This document shows positions 21,092-29,874 of a stretch of DNA of 64,000 nt, piece by piece (the stretch's first letter is position 1; the number at the start of each line of letters is the position of its first letter). Origin of the DNA: Arthrobacter sp. KBS0703 (GTDB lineage Bacteria > Actinomycetota > Actinomycetes > Actinomycetales > Micrococcaceae); NCBI RefSeq assembly GCF_002008315.2, contig NZ_MVDG02000001.1:2480001-2544000 (forward strand). Reading direction: 5' to 3'. The notes under the pieces are model-generated. The model saw only the letters and a program-made list of their open reading frames with translations, was not told the DNA's origin and did no database searches. Both the position numbers and the translations under genes were made by a program.

Positions 21092-21792
21092 CCTTCGTCG
21101 GTCCCTCTCATTTTTTCAATCAGGTACAGGTCATCTGCGGTCACCAAATGGGATGTGACGGCATGCTCCACGAGCCGGGCGCGCCGGTTGGTGGCGAGCT
21201 TCCCGCCGCCTCCCCGGAGGCCGGCCACGCCTACGCGGTCCAGTTTGTCGCACACGTTGTCCAGCTTCCGGTTGAACCGGGTGAGCGCCCAGCCGAGGGT
21301 CTTGGCGGCGGCCGCGGAGGACGGAATCGCGCTGAATCCGGTCCCTTCCCGCCGCAGCATGGGTTCGGCCAGCGCCACGATTAGCGCCTTTTGGGAGTCC
21401 GTGAAGACCACAGGCCCAATGGTGGTGTCGCCGGCGCTGGAATCGCCCGGAGCCTCCTGCCGGAACGACGGCGTCTTCAGGTGCACGGCGAATTCGTAGG
21501 TGGTGGGCCCGGCCGTGAAGATGATGGTGGTGTGGCTGAAGACCAGCGGCAGGCGGGCGCCCGGGGAGAGCCAGGCCTGCATTCCGCCAGAGCCGTCGGC
21601 CACGGTTGCCGAGAGCATGCTGCCCACGTTGCTGAGCCGCCAGATGCCGTCGTACCGGGCGATCTGCAGGAAGCGCCGGTGCAGGTACGGGTTGTCATCC
21701 ACTTCCAAGTCGCCTTCGCGGCCGATGCTGAAGATGTCCTCGTCCGTCGGCTCGTACCATTCGCCGCAGAAGTCTATGGCCAGGTCTCCCAT
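21088..21792 (-). CDS. FHA-like domain protein with C-terminal helical/HTH-like region
   Basis: 234 aa, cytosolic. The N-terminal half has FHA-like traits (FSIGREGDLEVDDNPYLHRR, DGIWRLSNVG) without a strict GR-S-N pattern throughout; the C-terminal half is helical (DSQKALIVALAEPMLRREG, then LGWALTRFNRKLDNVCDKL) and resembles a winged-helix or helix bundle found in FHA proteins of similar actinobacterial clusters. ATG 21792 is chosen over upstream codons because GAGGAG lies nine bases before it. Its stop overlaps the EssC start (ATGA) and it directly follows the kinase, so it may link kinase signalling to the ATPase. That role is inferred from position only. Confidence 0.78.
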   Translation of the reverse strand: MGDLAIDFCGEWYEPTDEDIFSIGREGDLEVDDNPYLHRRFLQIARYDGIWRLSNVGSMLSATVADGSGGMQAWLSPGARLPLVFSHTTIIFTAGPTTYEFAVHLKTPSFRQEAPGDSSAGDTTIGPVVFTDSQKALIVALAEPMLRREGTGFSAIPSSAAAAKTLGWALTRFNRKLDNVCDKLDRVGVAGLRGGGGKLATNRRARLVEHAVTSHLVTADDLYLIEKMRGTDEG

Positions 21793-21821
21793 TTTCAGTG
21801 TCTCCTCTTTGGGCTGTTTCG

Positions 21822-23414
21822 TCAGACGCACGCGATGGAGTCCTCGCCCGCCGGGGACGCGGAGCCGTCACTGCGGACAATGATCACCTGCACGCAGGTG
21901 GGTTCGGTGGGGTTGGCGGTCACATCCACGCGCGGCACGGACGTGGACTGGTAGCCCCCGCCGTCCTTGACGGTCTTGATCCGCCACTTATAGGTGTCGC
22001 CCGGCTTCGGCTGCGGGTTGGTCCACGTGAACCGGACCTTCCCGGCTGCTCCCGCCGCACCAGCGAGCTTCGCGACGTCCGGCACGGACCCGTCATCCAG
22101 GGCATCTGCTGGCGGCTTGCTGGGCTGTTCGCTGGCCAGCACCTGGGGCTGCGGCGCCGAGGACGCCACTACGACGCCCACCACGACGGCGAGCACCAGG
22201 ACTGTTCCGCCGGAGATGGCCAGCCAGAGGTTGCGCTTCCCGTGGTCCGCGGGCGGCGCGTCGGTCGCGGGCGCGTCCGGGGCCTTGGGCCGGCCGCTGC
22301 GGAGGACCGTTGCCCTGTCTCTTATACACATCTCGCCGTCGGGTGCTGCGGCAGGGACGGCTGCCGGTGCTAACGGCGCAGGAGCCGGGGACGGCGCCGG
22401 GGCAGGCTGTCCGCTGTCCAGCGGCCACGTCCGCGCCGGGAAGGTCGGGGCACTGCCCGTTCTGTCGGGGTCGATGGCGGCGATGCTGCGTACGCGGGTT
22501 TCCTCGAACCCGTCGTCGGGATGGCTGTCCTCCTGCTGGCGCTCCTCCAGGACCTCGAAGGGCGTGACGGACAGGTTGAGCTCGGCCTGGATGCGCTGGA
22601 GTGCCAGCGCGAAGGCGTGGGCAGAGGAATACCGGGAGGACGCCGACTTCGCCATGGCTGTTGCCAGCGCCTGTTCCAGCGATTCAGGAACGTCGGCCCG
22701 GCCGAGCCGCGGGACGGGCATGGCGGTGATGCGGGAAATCAGTTCCTTCTGTGAGTTGTCCGCCCCGGGCAGGACGAACGGCGAGCGTCCGGCGAGGAGG
22801 GTGTACAGCGTGGCGCCGAGTGCCCACACGTCCACCATGGCGCCGTCGACCTTTCCTTCCCGGAACTGTTCCGGCGGGGACCACGGGATGGACATCCCGG
22901 CGTCCTCGTCGGCGTCGCCGCCGAGGGTTCCGGAGATGCCGAAGTCGGTCAGGGCCGGCCGGTTGTAGTCCGTGACCAGGATGTTGGCCGGTTTGATGTC
23001 ACGGTGCGCGATGCCGGCCCGGTGGGCTGTTTCGACGGCGGAGGCCACCTGGATGCCGACGGCCAGGACCTCGTCCACGCTGAAGCGCTGCCGCCGGTAC
23101 CGGACGTCCAGGCTGGGCCGGGAGCAGTATTCCATGGCCAGGTAGGAGTGCCCGTCCTCCGTGACCTCGGCCTCGAAGATGGTGACGATGAACGGATGCG
23201 ACGACAGCTGGGCCATGAGGTTGGCCTCAGACTCGAACCGGCGCCGCGCGCCTTCCGTTTTCAGGCCGGAGAGGAGAACCTTCACGGCCACCTTGCGGCG
23301 CGGGCGGTCCTGCTCATAGAGGTAGACATCGGAGAATCCGCCCGATCCGAGCAGGCTGACGTAGGTGAAGCCGGGGATGCGGGGCGGCGGGGCTACGGGC
23401 CGCTTGGAACTCAC
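21822..23414 (-). CDS. Membrane Ser/Thr protein kinase with extracytoplasmic Fn3-like domain; contains an in-frame adapter
   Basis: Hanks-type kinase: glycine loop GSGGFS (23-28), Lys45 in VAVKV, catalytic HRDIKPAN (Asp139), DFGIS (157-161) and the activation-segment SPPEQF. After the ~270-residue kinase domain come a Pro/Ala-rich linker, one membrane span (LAISGGTVLVLAVVVGVVV, ~398-416) and an outer domain like fibronectin III (GKVRFTWTNPQPKPGDTYKW) ending in a Cys-containing tail. A single 19-bp mosaic end at 22315-22333 adds the false hexapeptide MCIRDR at residues 362-367 without breaking the frame; true residues are probably lost there. GTG start overlaps the preceding stop (GTGA). Likely phosphorylates the FHA-binding partners encoded around it. 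Confidence 0.9.
   Translation of the reverse strand: MSSKRPVAPPPRIPGFTYVSLLGSGGFSDVYLYEQDRPRRKVAVKVLLSGLKTEGARRRFESEANLMAQLSSHPFIVTIFEAEVTEDGHSYLAMEYCSRPSLDVRYRRQRFSVDEVLAVGIQVASAVETAHRAGIAHRDIKPANILVTDYNRPALTDFGISGTLGGDADEDAGMSIPWSPPEQFREGKVDGAMVDVWALGATLYTLLAGRSPFVLPGADNSQKELISRITAMPVPRLGRADVPESLEQALATAMAKSASSRYSSAHAFALALQRIQAELNLSVTPFEVLEERQQEDSHPDDGFEETRVRSIAAIDPDRTGSAPTFPARTWPLDSGQPAPAPSPAPAPLAPAAVPAAAPDGEMCIRDRATVLRSGRPKAPDAPATDAPPADHGKRNLWLAISGGTVLVLAVVVGVVVASSAPQPQVLASEQPSKPPADALDDGSVPDVAKLAGAAGAAGKVRFTWTNPQPKPGDTYKWRIKTVKDGGGYQSTSVPRVDVTANPTEPTCVQVIIVRSDGSASPAGEDSIACV
22315..22333. other. Single Nextera/Tn5 mosaic-end sequence (19 bp)
   Basis: One copy of CTGTCTCTTATACACATCT inside the linker of the Ser/Thr kinase gene. 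Unlike the other copies it is only half a junction and keeps the reading frame, so automated annotation will not flag it. Confidence 0.96.
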
Positions 23415-25152
23415 AGGATCTCCTCAAAGCGCAAGGAAACGTCATCGCCCAGTTCGGCGATGTCACCGTCCAGGACAATGGCCATCTCGTTCTGGGCCAG
23501 GCGCCGCGGCGGCTGGCCTTCACGGATCAGCACGGTGCCGTTGGTGGCCTTCAGGTCGCACAGCATCACGTGCCAGCCCTCCAGTCGCACCTCGACGTGG
23601 GACCGCGAAATGTCGCCGCCGGGGCTCGCCACCTGGACCAGCCGCGGCATGACGCCGCCCTGGACGCGCGACACCGACGGCTGCCGTCCAATCACCAGCG
23701 ACTCATCGAGATCGATCACGTCTCCCGTGGACAGCCGCAGCCGGCCGAGCCGGGGACGCGGCACCTGCACGGCGACGTCCGGGAGGGCGGAACCGCAGGC
23801 GGGGCACTGCGCGCTCGTGGGCGGGCTGGCGTGGCCCCGTGCGCACACACGGGCCAAAACCAGCGGGCCTCCGCCCGGCGACCGGCCGGAGGCAGCGGCC
23901 GCGGCGGGCTGGACGGGCGCCGCCGCCAGGTCGCTCTTGAGAATGGTCTGCCCGTCGTGGTCGCCGTCGGCAAGCTGTCCAGGCAGCTCCTGTCCGGGTA
24001 GATCCTGTCCGGGTGACTCCTGGGCGGGCGGCTGTGCCGGCAGCTCCTGTTCGGGCGCCCCCTCCGCTTCCGGACGGGCGTCAGGCAGGGAAATGAACGA
24101 CGGCGGGGCCTGGGGGCGCGGGCCCGGTCACCGCCGGTGGCCCACGGCACCGAATCAATCAGTCCGCCGGACGCCGGCGCGTGGCTGGCCGGTGCGGGCT
24201 CTGCAACTGGCTCGGCATCCGGCGCGGCAGCCAGCTTCTGGTTGGCTTCCCGGGGTTCCGCAGGCTCCTGGCCTGCTGATTCCTGGCCTGCTGATTCCGT
24301 GCCGTCGGTTGCCTCGCTCGCCGGTCGCGGGGCGCCGTCGTCGTCCTGGTCGTCACGGACGGCCGCGTCCTCGATGCGGCGCACCACAGTCTTGTCCCAG
24401 AGGTGGTCGTACGAACCGGTAAGTTCGGTGGCCGGTGCCGGCTGCCGCGGCTGCGGCTGCGGCTGTGGCTGTGGCTCTTCTTCAATTGAGCCGGACAGGT
24501 CAGCGGCCCCGGTGACGGTGAAGCCCGTCTCGGGCATGCGCGTCTCTTCAATCCCGCCGTCAGCCGGCCCGTTCCCCGGCATCCCCGCGGACGTTTCCTC
24601 GGGGATCCCCGCGACGGTCTCGGCCGAGGCTTCCGGCGCTTGCTCCAGGACCGCTTCAGGGTTGGCTTCCTGCGCGGAAGCCGCCTCACGCGGATTCACC
24701 GTAGGCTTGCCGCCTCCGGTGACCTCCACTCGGAGGGTCTTAAGGAAGACTGCGCCTTCCGTGACCGGCAGCTCCAAGGCCGAGGACTGGCCCGGAACGG
24801 TCAGGCTGAACCACTCCGGCGCGTCCAGCCACCGCTCGGTCCAGGTGGTGACATTCCGGCCGTCGAGCTCCACCGGGCCGCCCGGAAGCTGAACCGTCAG
24901 GTCGAGGTCACCGCGGAGGAAGACCCTCAGTGACTCCCCGATTCCAATGATGCCGAACCAGGGCGTACGGGACAGGGGCACGCCGAATCCGCTCGTCACG
25001 GCGTGGAGCACGTCATGGACTTCTGGCCCGTCGCCCAACAGGTCCCACACGGTGTTGACCAGCGGCGCCGGCGTATCGGGGCCAAGGACGACCGCCGTTC
25101 CGGAGCGGACCAGCCCCAACCAGCCGCCCGGAACGTAGCTAGCTGCGGTCAT
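23411..25152 (-). CDS. FHA-domain protein with zinc-ribbon, frameshifted in this sequence
   Basis: From ATG 25152 (overlapping the PP2C end by 14 bp) the N-terminal domain reads SYVPGGWLGLVRSGTAVVLG, followed by a long Glu/Pro/Ala-rich linker with a Pro-Gln repeat. Near 24111-24115 a C-run (G-run on the plus strand) is one base short and the frame breaks. In the next frame the linker continues with a PGQDLPGQELPGQ repeat, then a zinc ribbon (ARVCARGHASPPTSAQCPAC) and a C-terminal FHA domain (ESLVIGRQPSVSRVQGGVMP, then SRSHVEVRLEG and KATNGTVL). Likely a phosphopeptide-binding scaffold for the kinase next to it, with which it shares a GTGA overlap. A sequencing error is the simplest cause of the shift. 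Confidence 0.82.
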
Positions 25153-26020
25153 GGGCAGATTCCTCGGTCGCGGCTGCACGCGGCAGGGTGTCCTCGTCCT
25201 CGGCGGCCGAGGCAGTCCTCGGTGCCGTGGTGGCCGCGCCTGCATCATCCAGGACGTTCCTGGCGTCGATGACGATCACGGTGATGTTGTCCCTGCCGCC
25301 GCTCCTCAGGGCTGCCTGGATGAGCGCGTCCACAGCTTCCTGGGGGTCTTCCACCGAGCCCAGAATGCCCAGCATGCGGTCGTCCGTCAGCTCCCCGTTG
25401 AGCCCGTCCGAGCAGATCATGACGCGGTCGCCCTCCTCGATCGGGAGCAGCCAGTAGTCGGCTTCCGTGTCATCGCCCGTGCCCAGTGCGCGGGTCACGA
25501 CGTGCCGGCGGGGGTGGACTGCGGCCTGCTCGGCCGTGATCTCTCCGGTGTCCACCAGCTCCTGGACTTCGGAGTGGTCCACGCTGACCTGGGCGAACTG
25601 GCCTTGGCTGAGGCGGTACGTCCGGGAGTCACCGATATTCATGACCAGCCAGTAGGGAACGCCCATTTGCTCCACCACCACCACGCCGCTCAGCGTGGTG
25701 CCCGCACGCGAGCCTGTGGCGGTGCGGATGGAATCATCCGCGGCGGCCAGGAAGTGCTGCACGACGGAAGCCGTGGCGGTCCGCTCCCCCGTGGCCAGCT
25801 GCGGCATTGCCGCCAGTGCCCTGACGCACATGCCGCTCGCGACTTCGCCGGCTTCATGGCCGCCCATGCCGTCCGCGACGGCGAACACGGGATCGGAGGC
25901 GATGAACGAATCCTCGTTGAGCTCGCGGCGAAGGCCGCGGTCTGTGCCGTAGCCGTAGCTCAGGCTGAGGCCCGGCTCCCGGCCGGCCCCTGGAGTGTGG
26001 GCCGCCTGCTGTGAGTTCAT
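25139..26020 (-). CDS. PP2C-type Ser/Thr protein phosphatase
   Basis: 293 aa, soluble Mn2+/Mg2+-dependent phosphatase that would reverse the neighbouring kinase. PP2C motifs in order: RRELNEDSF, AVADGMGGHEAGEVAS (metal Asp), GTTLSGVVVV, NIGDSRTYRL, the metal-binding ICSDGLNGELTDD, and GGRDNITVIVID. It lacks the C-terminal membrane span of mycobacterial PstP; the tail is Ala/Glu/Asp-rich. ATG overlaps the stop of the RDD/FHA gene (ATGA). Confidence 0.94.
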   Translation of the reverse strand: MNSQQAAHTPGAGREPGLSLSYGYGTDRGLRRELNEDSFIASDPVFAVADGMGGHEAGEVASGMCVRALAAMPQLATGERTATASVVQHFLAAADDSIRTATGSRAGTTLSGVVVVEQMGVPYWLVMNIGDSRTYRLSQGQFAQVSVDHSEVQELVDTGEITAEQAAVHPRRHVVTRALGTGDDTEADYWLLPIEEGDRVMICSDGLNGELTDDRMLGILGSVEDPQEAVDALIQAALRSGGRDNITVIVIDARNVLDDAGAATTAPRTASAAEDEDTLPRAAATEESAHDRS

Positions 26021-27379
26021 GCCTGTCCTACGGTGAAATTGCGGTCCCCGAAATGAACCGTGGTTCCGGGGCTGACAAATGATGGCACGCCGGGTTGCAG
26101 CGCCGTGCGGACGCCGTCCGGTGTGGTGACGGCGCTGCCGTTCGTGGAGTTGCGGTCCGTCACCCAGACGCCCGCACCGTCCGTGAGGAGGTGAAGGTGG
26201 GTCTTGGAAATGGTCCGCCCGGGATCCGGAACCGCCAGCAGCTGGGCCTGGGACTCGCCCGGGTTGGCGGCGGGATTGCGCCCGACAAGAACGTGCCGGT
26301 CCAGCCGGAAGTCGCGGCCGTCGTCGAGCTGTATCCGCAGCACTGCGACCGGTCCGGCCAAGCCGGAACCGGAGCGCAGCTGCGTCCGGTCCAGTCCGTC
26401 GTCGGGGTGGCCGCCGGCGTTGGCCGCCGCCGGGGAGACCGGCTGTGAAACAACGGGCGAGGCGACCGGTGAGGCCACCTGCTGCACGGGTGGAAGGTCC
26501 AGGGGCGCGAAGCTGTACGGGCCCTGGATGCCGCCGGTGGTCACCGGATTGCGGCCGGCGCCGACGTCAAACACGAGGGTCTTGGCGGCAACGTCATTCC
26601 ATCCCCGGAGCCGGCCGTTCCTGTCCCAGGCATTTGACAGGACCACGACGACCGCCCAGGCAATGCCGAGGAGCACGGCGGGCGCCAGGATCCACGGCGC
26701 AACATCGAACCACTTGAAGATGGCCACGAGTGCGGCGGCGAGGACTGCCAGGAGTATTCCTGCTCCGGTGACGATGCCGCGCAGGAATACAGTACCGGCG
26801 CCCGGTGCGTAGCCGTCGCTGTCAGTGCTGCGGATGCCCATGAGGCGGTTTCCGATGGTGTTGCCGGACCTGCCCTCGATGCCTGCCAGGACGAACGTGT
26901 AGATGAGGGTCAGGCCTACGGCCACGCTTCCGAGGAGGACCAGCATGCCCGTGTCGTACACGATGAAGCCGGAGCTACGGGTGCTGGTGACGCTCGCAAA
27001 TCCGACGGACAGAAGGACCACTAGGATCACTGCCGGAGCCAGCCAGTCAAGCACGGCGGCGCCGAGACGCTTGCCCGGCGCAGCCGGCACCAGCTCCAGT
27101 GTCCCTCCCATTCCAGATCCTTCCCCCGGCCCTACCGGGACTGTCTCTTATACACATCTAGATGTGTATAAGAGACATCGGCCCGGCGTGCGGCGCGGCC
27201 CGGGTTTCGGCGCCGCCCACACTGTTGTGCCCGGTCAGGTCGGACCGGGCACCGCCGCTGGACCCGCGAACGGCGCGGCCGCCGCGGTTCGCCAGGGGCG
27301 CCCCGCACGCACCGCAGTAGGTTGCCCCGGTGCGGACAGGCTGACGGCAGTGCACGCACCGCTCCACCCTGTCACTCAT
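26017..27379 (-). CDS. Zinc-ribbon, RDD and FHA-domain membrane protein, split by an adapter
   Basis: ATG 27379 starts a zinc ribbon (CVHCRQPVRTGATYCGACG, two CxxC pairs) and a flexible linker, then an adapter at 27141-27177 brings a stop. On the far side an open frame without its own good start (PVGPGEGSGM...) leads into an RDD membrane domain (KRLGAAVLDWLAPAVILVVL, GRSGNTIGNRLMGIR, further spans) and a C-terminal FHA domain (RHVLVGRNPAANPGESQAQL, then SKTHLHLLTDG and NSTNGSAV). Read together they make one protein; calling only the part from ATG 27111 would miss the zinc ribbon. The start overlaps the stop of the transglutaminase gene by 8 bp. Probable phosphothreonine-dependent membrane adaptor. 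Confidence 0.82.
27141..27177. other. Nextera mate-pair junction adapter remnant (37 of 38 bp)
   Basis: CTGTCTCTTATACACATCT followed by AGATGTGTATAAGAGACA, last G absent. It splits the zinc-ribbon head from the RDD/FHA body of one gene. Confidence 0.97.
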
Positions 27380-29874
27380 CGCCGGCTCCGCCCTTGGACG
27401 CGTTCCGTCCCCGGAAGCGTGCCCGCAGGGCAGCTGGTGCCTTCAGGACGGCCCGAGGATTCAGGGCCGTCCGTGCATTATCGCCGCGGGAATTCAGGGC
27501 GGCCCGGGCATCGGCCAGCAAGGACCGCGGCGAGAACCGTGCCTGCTGGCGCCGCCAGAACCCGACCGTGCCGGTGATTTCCTTGAGCGAACCGTCCACG
27601 ATCTCCCAGTACTCCCGGACCTCGTCCTCGCTGGGCTGGCCCGCCCCGAAGATGGAAGCGTCCGCCCGGTGTGCCAGCATCGTGGTGGTGGTACCGGCCG
27701 CCGGAAACGCCTCCGCCACAACGGCTGCCGTCTCCCGCCGCGTGGCGCGGCCGTCAACAGCCGCGCCCATGTCCGTGGCCAGGCTGAGGACTTCGTTCCA
27801 TCCGCCCCCGACCCGCTGTGCCGGGTGCCCCTCAGCGAAACGGGACTTCCTCCGCCGCGACTTGAGCAGCGCAATGACCAGCAGCGGCAGGGTCAGGATT
27901 CCGACCGGAATCAGGCCGATGCCGATGGCGCTGAGGATGGGACCCCAGAAGAGCCACGGATTGTTCTTCTTCTCGTCCGCGTCCAGCGCGTCAGGCGAGG
28001 AGTCCGGCGGGAGGTCGGCCGGTTCCTGCGGCGGGGGCGGCGGCTGCAGGACCTGGGGTTTGGGCTTGGACTTACTTTCGGGGTCCGGCGGAATGGGGAT
28101 GTTGTCCTTGGGCGGCGTGGGATCGAACGTGACCCAGCCGACGCGGTCGAAGGCAACCTCGACCCACGCGTGGACATCCTTGCCCAGGATCCTGACTTCA
28201 CCTGCGCCGTTTTCCGGGCTCTTCGGGTCCGGGTAGAAGCCCATGACGACGCGGGAGGGGATGCCCAGGTGCCGCAGCATGAGGGACATGGCCACGGCAT
28301 ACTGTTCGTCGTCGCCCAGCATCTGCTTGGCGGTCAGCAGGTCCCGGATGCGCGCCGCGCCGTGGCCGGACACGCTGGGGAGCTGACCGTCGGCGATGAG
28401 CCCGTTGCTGAAGGCGCCCTTCTTCTGGAAATGGGCCTCGATCTGCCGGACCCGGTCGATGGCCGTGGGCGCGTCGGCCGCGAGGTCGTTGGCTTGGGCG
28501 CCCACCACCGGCGGGACCTCCGCGGCATCCGGGAGCGTGACCTTGGCAAAGTCGTACTGCGTCAGCTGGCCGTGCTCCAGTTTCACCGGGTCCGAAACCT
28601 GGACGCTGTAGGAATCGCCCTGGGACAGGCCCTTGGTGGTGACTGCCGTGTCGGTTCCGGAATTGAAGTACAGCCCCGCGGCTGCGTTGGACGAGCCCGT
28701 GGCGAAGCTGAGGCCGGTGGTTTTCCTGCCGCCGGGGACGAAGTAGCCCTGATAGTCCTCGACCGTGATGTCCAGCGTGTAGTCGTTGGTGGGCACCGAT
28801 GCCGCGGTATCGGCGAGGGTGTTGATCGACTTTGCGTCGCCCACCTTGCTGAAGTTGCCTGAGCCGTTCGGGTCCATCGTGTAATTGGTGCCGTTGAAGG
28901 CGTCCAGGGCCCCGAGCCTGACCCGGGCGTCCTTGGGGAGACCCTTGACGACGAACAGGGCGTCGTCCTTCTTGTCCTTGACGAAGTTGCGGAAGCTCGC
29001 CAGCGGCGTGACGTAGTCCTTGGGGTCAAACGGCGGCACGACGACGTTCCGCAGGACTTTGCGTTCGTCGCCGGCGGCGAACAGCGGCGACACGACGGCC
29101 GTGATGCCCACGGTGGCGGCTATGACGGCGGCCCCGGCTGCCAGGCGCCGCAGCCGCGCCCGGCCGGCGGTATCGGCGTCGTGCTGGGGACGGTTGACCG
29201 AGACCTTGCGGGTGTCGGTGCGGCGCAGGCAGTCCCGGCGGAACGTGGCCCAGGCAATGCCCACGACCGTCAGGGCGGTGCCCCGTTCCACGGTGAGGAA
29301 CCCGGCATTGGTGCTGAACGCGATGCCGGTGACGAACAGGGCCAGCACCGGCAGGAGGGGCCAGTAGGGGCTCCTGACCCGCCAGGTCAGCACCCCAGCA
29401 ACCGCCGCGGCGATGAGCGAACTCAGGAAGGGGACGATCAGCACCCCGCCCGCCGTTCCCACGGGGACCCCGACCGTGAGCATGTCCTTCCACGAGAACA
29501 CCACCCCGAGCAGGAGCGTGCGCAGCGATTCCGGGCTCGGGATGACGCCCGCGATGGCTGCGCCGGGCACAGCCAGGGCGGTGCCGAGGACCAGATAGGA
29601 ACCTAGAGCCAGGGCCGTGGTGATCAGGAGGCCCAGCCGGAAATGCGCGCTGCAGGCGGAGACGGCCAGGCCGAGGATGATCCCGCCGAAGCCCGCCACC
29701 AGGTAGTACCTGTCTCTTATACACATCTAGATGTGTATAAGAGACAGGGTCTTGGCGGCAACGTCATGCGCCGCCGTCGAGCAGGAAATGCCACCGCGGC
29801 TGGCCGCTGGCGAAGGCCGAGGGCGGCGCGGACGGAACCTGCCGCCGCGGGCGGAGGCCGGGTGCCTGGCTCAT
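27372..29874 (-). CDS. Transglutaminase-like membrane protein (DUF3488/TgpA-type), broken near its start by an adapter
   Basis: The start is ATG 29874, whose ATGA overlaps the DUF58 stop; it reads about 36 residues (MSQAPGLRPRRQVPSAPPSA, then FASGQPRWHFLLDGGA) before a 20-bp foreign piece and an adapter at 29710-29747. Past it the body resumes with several membrane spans (LVAGFGGIILGLAVSA, LLITTALALGSYLVLGTAL), a large extracytoplasmic region and the transglutaminase core. In that core GDDEQYAVAMSLMLRHLGIP has Asp (28308-28310) where active family members have the catalytic Cys, while DVHAWVEVAF and FDPTPP keep the His and Asp. It is therefore probably non-catalytic. A last membrane span and a cytosolic tail follow. 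Partner of MoxR and DUF58. Confidence 0.85.
29710..29747. other. Nextera mate-pair junction adapter (38 bp)
   Basis: Complete junction near the 5' end of the transglutaminase-like gene. The 20 bp that follow (29748-29767) are an exact copy of 26578-26597 in the RDD/FHA gene, i.e. misplaced sequence from about 3.2 kb away. Confidence 0.98.
29748..29767. other. Misplaced 20-bp copy of sequence from 26578-26597
   Basis: Directly abuts the adapter. With the adapter's last two bases the identity extends to 22 bp (26576-26597 against 29746-29767). It introduces an in-frame stop after residue 36 of the transglutaminase-like protein. Best read as a chimeric mate-pair read in the assembly. Confidence 0.85.
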
